64,000 bases of DNA from Leclercia sp. 29361 (GTDB lineage Bacteria > Pseudomonadota > Gammaproteobacteria > Enterobacterales > Enterobacteriaceae). The position numbers and the translations under genes were made by a program. The stretch is taken from NCBI RefSeq assembly GCF_011290365.1, contig NZ_CP049786.1, positions 2,976,001-3,040,000 on the forward strand. Reading direction: 5' to 3'. Below are positions 36,811-47,162 of this stretch, piece by piece (the stretch's first letter is position 1; every line of letters begins with the position of its first letter). Under the pieces are notes generated by a model. The model was given only the letters and a program-made list of their open reading frames with translations, searched no databases and was not told the origin of the DNA.

Positions 36811-38643
36811 TCAATGTTTCAACGAGTAGTAGATTTTTTCTGCCAGCCCTTGCGAAATACCCGGCACTTTTGCGATTTCCTCCACGCTGGCGTTGAGTAA
36901 TCCTTGCAAACCGCCCATGTATTTCAGCAGCATCTGGCGACGCTTTGGCCCGACCCCTTCGATCGTTTCCAGCGTACTGGTGTTTTTCACTTTCGCGCGT
37001 TTTTTACGGTGGCCGCCGATCGCGTGATCGTGCGACTCATCGCGAATATGCTGGATAACATGCAGCGCAGGTGCATCCGGCGGCAGGCTAAAGCCCTCCC
37101 CTTCCGGCTCCAGGAACAGGGTTTCCAGCCCGGCTTTACGGTCGGTACCTTTTGCCACGCCCAGTAACAGCGGATGATGCTTATCCCAGGGAACGTCCAG
37201 TTCGGCGAATACCGATTTAGCCTGGCCGAGCTGCCCTTTCCCCCCGTCTATGATGATGACGTCCGGGATCTTGCTCTCTTCGATGGCTTTACCGTAGCGA
37301 CGGCGTAATACCTGGTTCATGGCGGCATAGTCATCGCCAGGGGTAATGCCGGTGATATTGTAGCGGCGATATTCCGCACGCACCGGCCCGTTGGCATCGA
37401 ACACCACGCAGGAGGCCACGGTCTGCTCCCCCATCGTGTGGCTGATGTCGAAACACTCCATCCGTTTCACTTCCGGCAGCTGCAGCGTCGTCGCCAGCGC
37501 GGCAAGACGCTGATGAATGGTCGACTGCTGGGACAGTTTGGTGCTCAGGGCCGTCGCCGCATTGGTACGCGCCAGCTTCAGGTAGCGGGCACGATCGCCG
37601 CGCGGTTTGGTCTGGACATTCACCTTACGCCCCGCCAGTTCCGACAGCGAATCGGCCAGCAGCGTCTTATCGCTCAGATTAAAATCGAGCAAAATTTCCG
37701 ACGGCAGGGTGCGCATCTGGCTACCCTGGAGATAGAACTGGCCGACAAAGGTCTCCACCACTTCGCCCAGCTCGGTGCCGCCCGGCACTTTCGGGAAGTA
37801 GCTGCGGCTGCCCAGCACCTTGCCCTGGCGGATAAACAGCACATGGACGCAGGCCATGCCCGCATCAAACGACACGCCAATCACGTCCAGGTCATCACCA
37901 TTGTTGGAGACAAACTGTTTTTCCGTGACCCGACGCACGGCCTGAATCTGATCGCGGATCCGCGCCGCCTCTTCAAAGTTCAGCGCCTGGCTGGCCTTCT
38001 CCATACGAGCAATCAGCTGGGTCAGGACCTGATCGTCTTTCCCGGCGAGGAACAGGCGCACATAGTCCACCTGCTGCGCATACTCCTCTTCGCTGACCAG
38101 CCCTTCCACGCAGGGCCCGAGGCAGCGACCAATCTGATACTGCAGACAGGGGCGGGAGCGGTTGCGATAGACGCTGTTTTCGCACTGGCGAATCGGGAAA
38201 ATCTTTTGCAGCAGGGCCAGGGTCTCCCGTACGGCATAACCGTTAGGGAATGGGCCGAAGTACTCGCCTTTCGCATGTTTGGCGCCACGATGGGTCGCCA
38301 GACGCGGATGAGTATCGCTGCTGAGAAAAATAAACGGATAGGATTTGTCATCGCGCAGCAGCACGTTGTAACGCGGCTGATAGAGCTTGATATAGTTATG
38401 TTCCAGCAACAGCGCTTCGGTCTCTGTGTGGGTCACAGTGACATCGATCTGCTGGATCTGGGCGACCAGCGCCTCTGTTTTGCGGGAAGCAAGATTGCTG
38501 CGGAAATAGCTGGAAAGTCGCTTTTTGAGATCTTTCGCTTTTCCGACGTAGATAACCGTCCCGCCGGCGTCATACATCCGGTAGACGCCTGGCTGGCTGG
38601 TAACGGTTTTCAGGAAAGCACTGGATTCAAACACATCACTCAC
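36811..38643 (-). CDS. uvrC: Excinuclease ABC subunit UvrC
   Basis: UvrC (610 residues) makes both incisions in nucleotide excision repair. The N-terminal GIY-YIG nuclease (PGVYRMYD...[14 protein letters not shown]) cuts 3'. A Cys-rich stretch ([21 protein letters not shown]) follows, then the UVR motif for UvrB ([16 protein letters not shown]), the RNase H-like domain cutting 5' ([28 protein letters not shown]), and a C-terminal tandem helix-hairpin-helix. The start is GTG 38643, overlapping the uvrY stop as GTGA. Confidence 0.97.
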   Translation of the reverse strand: MSDVFESSAFLKTVTSQPGVYRMYDAGGTVIYVGKAKDLKKRLSSYFRSNLASRKTEALVAQIQQIDVTVTHTETEALLLEHNYIKLYQPRYNVLLRDDKSYPFIFLSSDTHPRLATHRGAKHAKGEYFGPFPNGYAVRETLALLQKIFPIRQCENSVYRNRSRPCLQYQIGRCLGPCVEGLVSEEEYAQQVDYVRLFLAGKDDQVLTQLIARMEKASQALNFEEAARIRDQIQAVRRVTEKQFVSNNGDDLDVIGVSFDAGMACVHVLFIRQGKVLGSRSYFPKVPGGTELGEVVETFVGQFYLQGSQMRTLPSEILLDFNLSDKTLLADSLSELAGRKVNVQTKPRGDRARYLKLARTNAATALSTKLSQQSTIHQRLAALATTLQLPEVKRMECFDISHTMGEQTVASCVVFDANGPVRAEYRRYNITGITPGDDYAAMNQVLRRRYGKAIEESKIPDVIIIDGGKGQLGQAKSVFAELDVPWDKHHPLLLGVAKGTDRKAGLETLFLEPEGEGFSLPPDAPALHVIQHIRDESHDHAIGGHRKKRAKVKNTSTLETIEGVGPKRRQMLLKYMGGLQGLLNASVEEIAKVPGISQGLAEKIYYSLKH

Positions 38644-39296
38644 TGACTAATTAGGGTCTCGGCATTGCACAGACCATGACGGATGGCCAGGTGAGTGAGT
38701 TCAACATCGCCATGGATGTTCAGTTTACTGAACATACGATAGCGGTAGCTATTCACCGTTTTCGGGCTGAGATTAAGCTGCTCGGAGATCTCATTCACCT
38801 TTTGGCCTTTGGTAATCATCAGCATAATCTGCAATTCGCGCTCAGACAAACTTGCAAAGGGTGATTCGGTCTTTTCTGGCTCAATCTGGCTGAGGGCCAT
38901 CTGCTGCGCAATATCGGATGCGATATAGCGCTGCCCGGAAAACACGGAGCGGATCGCATTAACCATCTCCTGAGGGGCTGCGCCTTTGCTTAAATAACCG
39001 GCTGCGCCCGCCTGCATTACTTTTGCAGGAAGGGGATTTTCAGTATGAACTGTCAGCATGATGACTTTGGTATCAACCCAGGTACGCGCGATTTTACGCG
39101 TCGCTTCCAGGCCGCCAATCCCAGGCATGTTCATGTCCATCAGGACAACATCCGCGGTATTTGACCGGCACCATTTCACGGCGTCTTCACCGCAGCAGGC
39201 CTCACCAGCCACTTTAATACCTTTAATATCTTCAAGAATGCGTCGTATCCCTGCGCGCACCAGTTCGTGGTCATCAACAAGAAGGACGTTGATCAA
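38640..39296 (-). CDS. uvrY: Response regulator UvrY
   Basis: UvrY (218 residues) is the regulator paired with the BarA sensor; it activates csrB and csrC and so lifts CsrA control over carbon flow, motility and biofilm. The receiver has Asp-Asp (VDDHE) and the phospho-acceptor Asp54 in [13 protein letters not shown]; the C-terminal LuxR-type HTH is [20 protein letters not shown]. The start is TTG 39296 ([11 protein letters not shown]) with GGAG upstream; E. coli uvrY also uses TTG. It precedes uvrC with a 4-nt overlap. Confidence 0.97.
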   Translation of the reverse strand: MINVLLVDDHELVRAGIRRILEDIKGIKVAGEACCGEDAVKWCRSNTADVVLMDMNMPGIGGLEATRKIARTWVDTKVIMLTVHTENPLPAKVMQAGAAGYLSKGAAPQEMVNAIRSVFSGQRYIASDIAQQMALSQIEPEKTESPFASLSERELQIMLMITKGQKVNEISEQLNLSPKTVNSYRYRMFSKLNIHGDVELTHLAIRHGLCNAETLISQ

Positions 39297-39767
39297 AGGA
39301 AATTCTCCAGAATAGGGATAACGGCTACAGACAGTTAATTCGGCATATATTAACGGTTTTTATCCGAAACTGAAAACGTTAAAAAATGCATATCGCCGAT
39401 ATTGCTCCCTTTTTTGGAAATTAACTTGTACATCAACTGGAAACTAAAGCCTTGTGCAATGCGGCTTCGGTCTCTTTTTTCAGGCGGATGTTTTCAAAAA
39501 CTTACAAAGTTTAATGCGCATATAATGCTGTTAAAATCCACCTTTTAAATTTGTAACAATAATTAACCTCTTGTCTACCTTCTCCAAACAATTAACCCAC
39601 ACTAAAGTCTTAGAAAAATCAGAGTTAATGTTTGTTCAATTGAATAAACTAAACGCGAGAAAGTACAAAAAACAAGCACTGCGTTTTTCCTGACGGCTTG
39701 TGATATACTCCGCCGCCTTAACTTTGATCTATGCGCAAAAGCGCTGTTTTTATCATGAGGAAAATAA
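39297..39767. other. Divergent region uvrY / yecF, no gene
   Basis: 471 bases, A+T-rich. A likely -10 for yecF, TATACT with a TGTGA extension, lies at 39704-39709. A palindromic GCGCAAAAGCGC-type element follows near 39733. A short minus-strand frame through 39602-39790 has no ribosome site and is ignored. Confidence 0.5.
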
Positions 39768-39992
39768 ATGAGCACACCTGATTTCGCCACTGCGGAGAAT
39801 AATCAAGAACTGGCACAGGAAGTCTCCTGCCTGAAATCCCTGCTGACTCTGATGCTGCAGGCGATGGGCCAAGCGGACGCTGGCCGTGTGATCATTAAGA
39901 TGGAACGCCAGATTGCTGAGATGGAAGACCAGGCTCAGGCCGCGGTATTTTCCGGCACCGTTAAGCAGATCAAACAAGCTTACCGTCAATAA
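39768..39992 (+). CDS. yecF: YecF family protein (DUF2594)
   Basis: A 74-residue cytoplasmic protein, [20 protein letters not shown] onward, ending [14 protein letters not shown], recognised as YecF. Predicted as one long helical hairpin with coiled-coil character in the middle. Function unknown. ATGAGG sits seven bases before the ATG. It is convergent with sdiA across a terminator. Confidence 0.92.
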   Translation: MSTPDFATAENNQELAQEVSCLKSLLTLMLQAMGQADAGRVIIKMERQIAEMEDQAQAAVFSGTVKQIKQAYRQ

Positions 39993-39997
39993 AACAA

Positions 39998-40028
39998 AAA
40001 CGGCTGAACGCAGTGCATTCAGCCGTTT
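39998..40028. terminator. Bidirectional terminator between yecF and sdiA
   Basis: AAACGGCTGAA (39998-40008) and TTCAGCCGTTT (40018-40028) form a perfect 11-bp stem with a 9-base loop. A-rich sequence on the left and T-rich on the right suggest it serves both convergent genes. Confidence 0.85.
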
Positions 40029-40058
40029 ACTCGCCTGCCACGCAGAACAGAAGTGTAG

Positions 40059-40781
40059 TCAGATAATCCCCGTCGCTGCCGCGTAGCATGCAATCTGCGT
40101 CTTGTTCGGCGCATTGAATTTCTTCTGCATATTTTTCTGATGGAAGTTAACCGTATTTTCAGAAATAGAAAGAATGATCGCTATTTCTGCAGAGGTCTTC
40201 CCTTCCGCTGTCCATTTAAGAATCTCTTTCTCGCGCTTGCTGAATTTCATCTCAGGTGGCATCACCATTTCATGTTGCAGCCGTAGCAGCGTGGTCAACG
40301 CCAGTTGCACCAGAATTTGCAGACGTAATTCAACCACTTCATTCGCCAGGATATTCACTGGCAGACTGGTGCTGGAGACCGAAAGGAAGCCCATCGCATG
40401 ATTAGGTAGCATCAGGCATTGCGTGATCCCTTTACGTAGCCCGTGGTCGCGTGCACCGTCCCATAAGGGTTGCGCTTCAGCGAATAACGCATCATTCCAG
40501 GGTAAATGCCCGTGAACGAAATTCTCAGGTTTCAGCACCGGATCGATGACGAAATAATTTTCTGCCTGATACTGGGCCATCCACTGGTGCGGATAGGTGG
40601 AATGTACCGAGACTTTAGGCCGCGTGAAAGGCACCGGATGACGAACGCAGAGGGAGAAGAAATCATAGCCCAGGTTCTGTGTTTGTCGTTGAAGTTCGGG
40701 ATATACCTCGTCGGCAGAAGTCATCTCCTGAAAACGTAGGAAGCAGTCCCGCCGCCATGTGAAAAAATCTAAATCCTTCAT
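40059..40781 (-). CDS. sdiA: Quorum-sensing LuxR-type regulator SdiA
   Basis: SdiA (240 residues) is an orphan LuxR receptor for acyl-homoserine lactones; no luxI-type synthase is in the window, as expected in enterics. The autoinducer-binding domain (residues 1-165) has the conserved WMAQYQAENYFVIDPVLKP, and the C-terminal HTH is FSKREKEILKWTAEGKTSAE with SENTVNFHQKNMQKK. In E. coli it influences ftsQAZ and acid resistance. It stands alone, upstream of nothing on its strand but yecF convergent. Confidence 0.96.
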   Translation of the reverse strand: MKDLDFFTWRRDCFLRFQEMTSADEVYPELQRQTQNLGYDFFSLCVRHPVPFTRPKVSVHSTYPHQWMAQYQAENYFVIDPVLKPENFVHGHLPWNDALFAEAQPLWDGARDHGLRKGITQCLMLPNHAMGFLSVSSTSLPVNILANEVVELRLQILVQLALTTLLRLQHEMVMPPEMKFSKREKEILKWTAEGKTSAEIAIILSISENTVNFHQKNMQKKFNAPNKTQIACYAAATGII

Positions 40782-41002
40782 ACTGACTGAATTAAGCCCC
40801 TGTAAAAGATAATCATTATTATGGATTCTTAAACTAACACATAAATCTTATTTATATGTATAAAATATCGTCTCAAGGATAATTATCTACACATTTTATG
40901 TACTTAGGGCGGTAATAACCGGATAAAATCAGGGGAGCATTCATATATGGGGTGAATATATTGCTCCGGTGAATATTTCCGGAGCAATTAAGAACAAATA
41001 TG

Positions 41003-41755
41003 CTATTGCATCAGGAATTTTTCGAGGAATTGCCGGGTACGGGGCTGCTGAGGGTCGGCAAAAAGTGATTTTGCCGGACCCTGTTCCACGATCCGTCCCT
41101 GATCCATAAAAATAGCCCGGTCCGCCACATCGCGGGCAAAGCTCATCTCATGGGTGACAATCACCAGGGTGCGTTTTTCCTGCGCCAGCTGACGAATGGT
41201 GTTCAGCACCTCCCCCACCAGCTCCGGATCCAGCGCCGACGTCGGCTCATCAAACAGAATAACGTCAGGACGCATCGCCAGCGCCCGGGCAATGGCCACA
41301 CGCTGCTGCTGCCCGCCGGAGAGACGACGCGGATAGCTGGTCTCCTTGCCGGAAAGCCCCACCTTCGCCAGCAATTCACGGGCGCGGGCAGTGGCTTCCT
41401 CTTTCGGTTCGCCTTTGACGATCACCGGCCCTTCAATGATGTTTTCCAGCACCGTACGATGGGGAAACAGATTAAAGCTCTGGAAGACAAAGCCGACATG
41501 CTGACGCAGACGGCGAATCAAACTCTTTTGCTGGCTCAGGGACTTGCCGGTATCAATGGTGATCTCACCCACGCGGATAGTTCCGCCTTCCGGATGTTCC
41601 AGCAGGTTAATACTGCGCAGCAGCGTGGTTTTACCGGAACCGCTCGGCCCGATGATGGCCACCACTTCGCCCTCCTGCACTTCCAGGTCGATGCCGTGCA
41701 GCACCGTCTGGCCATGAAACTTCTTCACCAGGTTTTTAACGTCGATAGCACTCAT
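41003..41755 (-). CDS. tcyN: L-cystine ABC transporter ATPase TcyN (YecC)
   Basis: A 250-residue polar amino acid ATPase. Walker A GPSGSGKTTLLR, Q-loop QSFNLFPHRTVLENI, signature LSGGQQQRVA, Walker B VILFDEPTSALDP and H-loop VTHEMSFARDVADR are all intact. With TcyL and the binding protein TcyJ it imports L-cystine (and diaminopimelate in E. coli). It overlaps tcyL as ATGA (41752-41755). Confidence 0.96.
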   Translation of the reverse strand: MSAIDVKNLVKKFHGQTVLHGIDLEVQEGEVVAIIGPSGSGKTTLLRSINLLEHPEGGTIRVGEITIDTGKSLSQQKSLIRRLRQHVGFVFQSFNLFPHRTVLENIIEGPVIVKGEPKEEATARARELLAKVGLSGKETSYPRRLSGGQQQRVAIARALAMRPDVILFDEPTSALDPELVGEVLNTIRQLAQEKRTLVIVTHEMSFARDVADRAIFMDQGRIVEQGPAKSLFADPQQPRTRQFLEKFLMQ

Positions 41756-42420
41756 TTCGGATCACGCTCCTGGCGATTAAGCTGGTTTTCAAAATAGTTC
41801 TGCAGCGCCGACAGCACCGTCGCCATCACCCAGTAGATCAGCGAGGCGGCCAGATACATGGTGAAGACCTCCAGCGTGCGCGAGGTAATCAGCTGCGCCT
41901 GGCGGAACAGCTCCGGTACCTGAATGGTAGCCGCCAGCGAGGTGTCTTTCACCAGGCTAATAAAGCTGTTGCTCAGCGGCGGCAGGGCTACCCGTGCGGC
42001 CTGGGGCAGAATGGCCCGGCGCAGGGTTTGCCACGGGGTCATACCGATACTGGCGGCGGCTTCCCACTGCCCTTTTTCAATGGAGGAGATCGCCGCACGC
42101 AGGGTTTCCGAAGTATAAGCCGCAGTGTTAAGCGACAGGCCGATCATCGCCGCCGGGATCGGATCGAGCTCGATACCAAACTGCGGCAGGCCGTAATAGA
42201 TCATAAACAGCTGGGCAATCAGCGGCGTACCGCGAAACACGGAGATATAAAAACGTGCCAGCCAGCGCACCGGCAGCAGCGTTGACATGCGCATCAGAGC
42301 CAGGATAAAGCCCAGCACCAGACCAAAGAACATGCCGCCAATACTCAGTTGCAGCGTAAACACCGCACCTTTCAGCAGGTAAGGCAGCGAATCCATCACC
42401 AGTTGAATACTTTCTTGCAT
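41752..42420 (-). CDS. tcyL: L-cystine ABC transporter permease TcyL (YecS)
   Basis: A 222-residue inner-membrane permease with about five helices and the family EAA loop SSIEKGQWEAAASIGMTPWQ-type sequence near residue 130. FRGTPLIAQLFMIYYGLPQFG is the usual HisM/GlnP-type block. It follows dcyD by 21 bases, and the cluster dcyD-tcyL-tcyN is transcribed toward sdiA. Confidence 0.96.
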   Translation of the reverse strand: MQESIQLVMDSLPYLLKGAVFTLQLSIGGMFFGLVLGFILALMRMSTLLPVRWLARFYISVFRGTPLIAQLFMIYYGLPQFGIELDPIPAAMIGLSLNTAAYTSETLRAAISSIEKGQWEAAASIGMTPWQTLRRAILPQAARVALPPLSNSFISLVKDTSLAATIQVPELFRQAQLITSRTLEVFTMYLAASLIYWVMATVLSALQNYFENQLNRQERDPK

Positions 42421-42441
42421 TATGATTTTTCTGCCTGTGAT

Positions 42442-43464
<1,023 letters not shown>

Positions 43465-43492
43465 TTATTATGCACGTTGCTGGCGAGGAAAT

Positions 43493-43523
43493 AAAAAAGG
43501 CGCTTTGATAAGCGCCTTTTTTT
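43493..43523 (-). terminator. Terminator between tcyJ and dcyD
   Basis: GGCGCTT-TGAT-AAGCGCC with six A before and seven T after, so it can end transcripts in either direction. It lies downstream of tcyJ, so dcyD probably depends on read-through or its own promoter. Confidence 0.88.
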
Positions 43524-43535
43524 GCATTCAACTGC

Positions 43536-44336
43536 TTACTTTGTGACGTCTGCCCCGAACCATTTCTCGGAGAGCGCCTTCAGGGTGCCATCTTTCTGCA
43601 TCTCAGCAATGGCCCCGTCGACCGCTTTCACCAGATCGTCGTTGTCTTTGCGGATCGCCACGCCAGCTTCCTGACGGGAGAAGGCATCACCGGCAACGGC
43701 CAGGGTGTCTTTGGTTTTCTTGACCAGATCCAGCGCCGCCAGACGGTCAACCAGAATGGCATCGATACGGCCTACGCGCAGATCCTGGTATTTGGTCGGG
43801 TCATCATCATAGGTACGAATATCGACGCCCTGCACGTTCTGACGCAGCCACTCTTCGTAGTTGGTCCCCAGACCAACACCGACTTTTTTGCCTTTCAGAT
43901 CGGCGGCAGATTTAATCGCGCCTTCGTTGCCTTTCTTCACCAGCGCCTGGATACCGGAGACGGTATACGGGGTGGAGAAGTCATATTTTTTCTTACGTTC
44001 GTCAGAGATGGTGACCTGGTTAATCACCACATCAATACGTTTGGAGTCCAGCGAGGCCAGCATGCCGTCCCATTTGGTCGGCTTCAGCGACGCTTTCACG
44101 CCGAGGTGTTTCGCCAACTCTTCAGCGAACTCCACTTCAAAACCGGTCAGTTTGCCGTCGTCACCCTGATAGCTGAACGGAGGATAGGTGCCTTCCAGCC
44201 CAACCAGCAGCGTGCCGCGCTCTTTTACTTTATTTAACAGACCTTCTGCCGCGAACGTTTTCACGCTCATACCGGCAACCAGCGCAACGGCCATTACACC
44301 CATCAGCGCCTGACGACCCAGAAGTGCAAATTTCAT
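43536..44336 (-). CDS. tcyJ: L-cystine-binding periplasmic protein TcyJ (FliY)
   Basis: A 266-residue SBP_bac_3 protein, the E. coli length when started at ATG 44336 (MKFALLGRQALMGVMAVALV); a start 20 codons upstream would spoil the signal peptide. The signal ends around TFA-AEG. VGLEGTYPPFSYQGDDGKLT and GFEVEFAEELAKHLGV are the ligand-binding hallmark. It binds L-cystine for TcyL-TcyN. It lies behind fliZ, which is why E. coli named it fliY, but it is not a flagellar part. Confidence 0.96.
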   Translation of the reverse strand: MKFALLGRQALMGVMAVALVAGMSVKTFAAEGLLNKVKERGTLLVGLEGTYPPFSYQGDDGKLTGFEVEFAEELAKHLGVKASLKPTKWDGMLASLDSKRIDVVINQVTISDERKKKYDFSTPYTVSGIQALVKKGNEGAIKSAADLKGKKVGVGLGTNYEEWLRQNVQGVDIRTYDDDPTKYQDLRVGRIDAILVDRLAALDLVKKTKDTLAVAGDAFSRQEAGVAIRKDNDDLVKAVDGAIAEMQKDGTLKALSEKWFGADVTK

Positions 44337-44424
44337 ACTTACCCCGATATCATTGGAATTTTGAGTGTAGTGTAGGGCGTTCGGCCGCAAGGTCAAACAC
44401 GACTGCGCTACATGTTATTCATTT

Positions 44425-44976
44425 TTAATATATATCAGAAGTTGTTTCGCGGTGGACTTTCTGCTTCGGCGACACCGGCATTTGCGTTTTAAATTGTGCG
44501 TACTTGCGCAGCGCAATCCGGTAGTTATTGGTGCTGGTTGCAGGCAGCCATGGCTCCAGATTTTCATCCAGATAGCCGTTGGTCAGTAAGTCACGGGAGA
44601 TACGCTGCGTGGTCAGATGCTGGCCCAGGCGACGCAGACGCACGACATATTCGCGCACCGTGCCATGGCTCATCTCTGTTTGCTCAAACAGGAATTGCTT
44701 AAAGCCGATGATATCGAAAAAGTCGCTCTGCTCCTTGCAGTGCAGATCGCCACAAAAACGACATAACGCCACCCACTCCTTCTGCTCTTCCAGCCATCCG
44801 GCTTCATCCAGCAAAGTATCGAGGCGGGAAATCGCAATTTTATTGACGATTTCGCCGCGACGAACCAGCGTGATGCGATCGAGCAGCTTATGGCAATGGG
44901 CGCAATGCGTCTGGCTGTGTTTAAAGTCTTTCAGGTAGCGGCTTAATGGCCGTCTTTTAGATTGCTGCACCGTCAT
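44425..44976 (-). CDS. fliZ: Flagellar regulator FliZ
   Basis: FliZ (183 residues) is a DNA-binding antagonist of RpoS-type promoters in E. coli and an activator of flhDC in Salmonella. It resembles a phage-integrase-like N-terminal fold. LSRYLKDFKHSQTHCAHCHK and GFKQFLFEQTEMSHGTVREY match E. coli FliZ, and the Cys residues near residues 22-25 and 68-75 are retained. It follows fliA in the same transcript, so it is made from the class II/III fliAZ promoters. Confidence 0.96.
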   Translation of the reverse strand: MTVQQSKRRPLSRYLKDFKHSQTHCAHCHKLLDRITLVRRGEIVNKIAISRLDTLLDEAGWLEEQKEWVALCRFCGDLHCKEQSDFFDIIGFKQFLFEQTEMSHGTVREYVVRLRRLGQHLTTQRISRDLLTNGYLDENLEPWLPATSTNNYRIALRKYAQFKTQMPVSPKQKVHRETTSDIY

Positions 44977-45031
44977 GATAACTCCTGGTTGTCAATACGT
45001 TGTGCGGCACTTAACGGGTGATAAGGATCAC

Positions 45032-45751
45032 CTATAACTTACCCAGCTTGGTACGTAAGCGTTTAATGGCCTGGCTGTGCAGCTGGCTAACCCGCGACTC
45101 CCCTACTTCCAGTACAGCGCCAATCTCCTTGAGATTGAGCTCCTCCTGGTAATAGAGTGTCAACACCAGCTGCTCGCGTTCCGGTAAAGCTTCGATAGCT
45201 TCCATCACGCGCTGGCGTACATTGCCTTCCATTAACTGGTGCAATGGGTTTTCCTGCTGATGATCGTCCGTCACCAGTTCGATGCTATCGCCATGCTCTT
45301 CGCGCCACTCATCATAAGAGAAGAGTTGGCTATTATTGGTATCGAGCAACATCTGGCGATAGTCAGCTGTGGAGATCCCCAGACGCTCCGAAACCTCAGT
45401 TTCCGTCGCGTTACGTCCGAGCTCTTGCTCCAGCTGCCCCATTGCTTGCGCTACTTCGCGTGCATTGCGTCGGACGCTGCGCGGCACCCAATCCCGGCTG
45501 CGCAGTTCGTCCAGCATCGCACCACGAATACGCTGTACTGCGTAAGTCGTAAATGCCGTTCCTTGCAGAGCGTCGTACCGGTCAACTGCATTCAATAACC
45601 CGATACCGCCCGCTTGTAGCAGATCGTCCAGTTCCACACTCGCCGGTAGCCGCACCTGAAGCCGCAATGCTTCATGTCGCACCAGCGGAACATAACGCTG
45701 CCACAGCGAGTGTTTATCCATTACACCTTCAGCGGTATAGAGTGAATTCAC
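45032..45751 (-). CDS. fliA: Flagellar sigma factor FliA (sigma-28)
   Basis: FliA (239 residues) directs RNA polymerase to class III flagellar and chemotaxis genes and is held by FlgM until the hook is complete. Regions 2.1-2.4 include DDLLQAGGIGLLNAVDRYDA and FTTYAVQRIRGAMLDELRSR. Region 4 has LPEREQLVLTLYYQEELNLK and VLEVGESRVSQLHSQAIKRL. The start is GTG 45751, as in E. coli. At least four matching promoters are visible in this window (1395, 45777, 46992, 47100). Confidence 0.97.
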   Translation of the reverse strand: MNSLYTAEGVMDKHSLWQRYVPLVRHEALRLQVRLPASVELDDLLQAGGIGLLNAVDRYDALQGTAFTTYAVQRIRGAMLDELRSRDWVPRSVRRNAREVAQAMGQLEQELGRNATETEVSERLGISTADYRQMLLDTNNSQLFSYDEWREEHGDSIELVTDDHQQENPLHQLMEGNVRQRVMEAIEALPEREQLVLTLYYQEELNLKEIGAVLEVGESRVSQLHSQAIKRLRTKLGKL

Positions 45752-45776
45752 GATAAACAGCCCTGCGTTAGTTGAG

Positions 45777-45803
45777 TTATCGGCATGATTATCCGTTTCT
45801 GCA
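45777..45803 (-). promoter_or_regulatory. Sigma-28 autoregulatory promoter of fliA
   Basis: Minus strand TGCAGAAA (45803-45796), 11-nt spacer, GCCGATAA (45784-45777). The -10 is perfect and the -35 poor, as in E. coli fliA, which also uses an FlhDC-dependent sigma-70 promoter upstream. Confidence 0.75.
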
Positions 45804-45869
45804 GGGTTTTTAATCGTGTGAAAAGGGGGGCAAATGGGGGGTTATTTAGGGTTATAGGTAAACAGGCAT

Positions 45870-45894
45870 AAAAAACCCCGCCGGAGCGGGGTTT
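45870..45894 (-). terminator. fliC terminator
   Basis: Minus strand AAACCCCGC-TCCG-GCGGGGTTT followed by TTTATG; a perfect 9-bp stem just after the fliC stop. In E. coli the FliX sRNA derives from this 3' region of fliC; whether it is made here cannot be told. Confidence 0.9.
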
Positions 45895-45910
45895 AGGCAA
45901 GCGGTGCGAA

Positions 45911-46924
45911 TTAACGCAACAGGGACAGCATGGTCTGCGGAACCTGGTTGGCCTGCGCCAGTACGGAAGAACCAGCCTGCTGCAGGATCTGCGCACGGGA
46001 CATGTTGGACACTTCGGTCGCGTAGTCGGAGTCTTGGATACGGCTGCGGGCAGCGGTCAGGTTGCTCACGGTGTTGTTCAGGTTAGTGATGGTAGATTCG
46101 AAACGGTTCTGGGAGGCACCCAGGGAGCTGCGCTGGGAGTCAACTGCTTTGATAGCTGTATCAATATCGGTCAGTGGACCGGAAGCAGGTGTGGCTGCAA
46201 CTGCAGGTGTAGCTGCGACATCATCACCGTTACCCGCGATGCCATCTGGACCGTCGTTACCAGCAACAGCGGGAGTACCGGCAGTTGCAGCAGTTACCGC
46301 GGCACGAACGTCAAAGCCGTCAGCGTTAACTTTACGTGCTTCGCCATTCACCAGAGCCAGTTCACCGGTCTGCACATCAGTTGCGTCTGCGGGTACTTTA
46401 ACGGAATCCTTAGAGTAGAGGTTCCAGCCAGCGCTTGAATCCATGGTGATAGCAATTTTTTCACCATCACGAGAGCCGACCTGGAAGGAGAAGTCTTGGC
46501 TGGTGGTGTTGTCAAGGATTTTGATACCGTTAAAATCAGTTTCTTTGGTGACACGATTGATTTCAGCCAAACGCTGGTTAACTTCAGACTGAATGGAGTC
46601 GATGTCGGAAGCAGAGTTAGAGCTGTTCTGCGCCTGCACGGTCAGGTCACGGACACGCTGCAGGTTATTGTTGATCTCGGACAGCGCGCCTTCAGCGGTC
46701 TGTGCCAGAGAGATACCGTCGTTGGCGTTACGTGCAGCAACGTTCAGACCGTTGATGTTGGAGGTGAAGCGGTTAGCGATCGCCTGACCCGCAGCGTCAT
46801 CTTTCGCGCTGTTGATACGCAGACCGGAAGAGAGGCGCTCGATAGCAGTGCCCAGAGAGGACTGAGATTTAGTCAGGTTGTTCTGAGTCGTCAGAGACAG
46901 GGTGTTAGTATTGATAACAGCCAT
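45911..46924 (-). CDS. fliC: Flagellin FliC (short form)
   Basis: Flagellin of 337 residues, the filament subunit. Conserved D0/D1 N-terminus [20 protein letters not shown] through about residue 175, and C-terminal D1/D0 from [14 protein letters not shown] to [10 protein letters not shown]. The central exposed part is short, about 70 residues, and low in complexity: it carries Ala/Thr/Pro repeats and a Gly/Asp-rich [14 protein letters not shown]. Start ATG 46924 has AAGGAATACATC ahead. The TLR5-recognised D1 sequences appear intact. It has a sigma-28 promoter upstream and is divergent from fliD. Confidence 0.97.
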   Translation of the reverse strand: MAVINTNTLSLTTQNNLTKSQSSLGTAIERLSSGLRINSAKDDAAGQAIANRFTSNINGLNVAARNANDGISLAQTAEGALSEINNNLQRVRDLTVQAQNSSNSASDIDSIQSEVNQRLAEINRVTKETDFNGIKILDNTTSQDFSFQVGSRDGEKIAITMDSSAGWNLYSKDSVKVPADATDVQTGELALVNGEARKVNADGFDVRAAVTAATAGTPAVAGNDGPDGIAGNGDDVAATPAVAATPASGPLTDIDTAIKAVDSQRSSLGASQNRFESTITNLNNTVSNLTAARSRIQDSDYATEVSNMSRAQILQQAGSSVLAQANQVPQTMLSLLR

Positions 46925-46991
46925 GATGTATTCCTTCAAAAAAAGTTTCAGATTTAGGCTTCTGCCTACGGCTTTCTCACCGCTAACCTGA

Positions 46992-47018
46992 TTATCGACC
47001 TCCCCTTCCTAACCTTTA
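46992..47018 (-). promoter_or_regulatory. Sigma-28 promoter of fliC
   Basis: Minus strand TAAAGGTT (47018-47011), 11-nt spacer, GTCGATAA (46999-46992); one base from consensus in the -10. Predicted leader about 60 nt. Confidence 0.9.
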
Positions 47019-47099
47019 GGAAAAAAATCATTTTTTTAAAAGGACAAACTGCCCGATCTTTCTCCGCTTAATTTCCGCATTGATAAATGTAAAAAACGC

Positions 47100-47126
47100 T
47101 AATCTTTTCGCAATTTCTGCCGATAG
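47100..47126 (+). promoter_or_regulatory. Sigma-28 promoter of fliDST
   Basis: TAATCTTT (47100-47107), 11-nt spacer, GCCGATAG (47119-47126). It drives fliD-fliS-fliT and lies 82 bases from the divergent fliC promoter. Confidence 0.85.
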
Positions 47127-47162
47127 AGCATCCAGCGATTGTCTCAATAAAGGATGAAAAAA

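Noticed and set aside
37438..38646. 402-codon open frame on the plus strand
   Set aside because: Fully antisense to uvrC, with composition typical of a mirrored G+C-rich gene and no ribosome site or known family.
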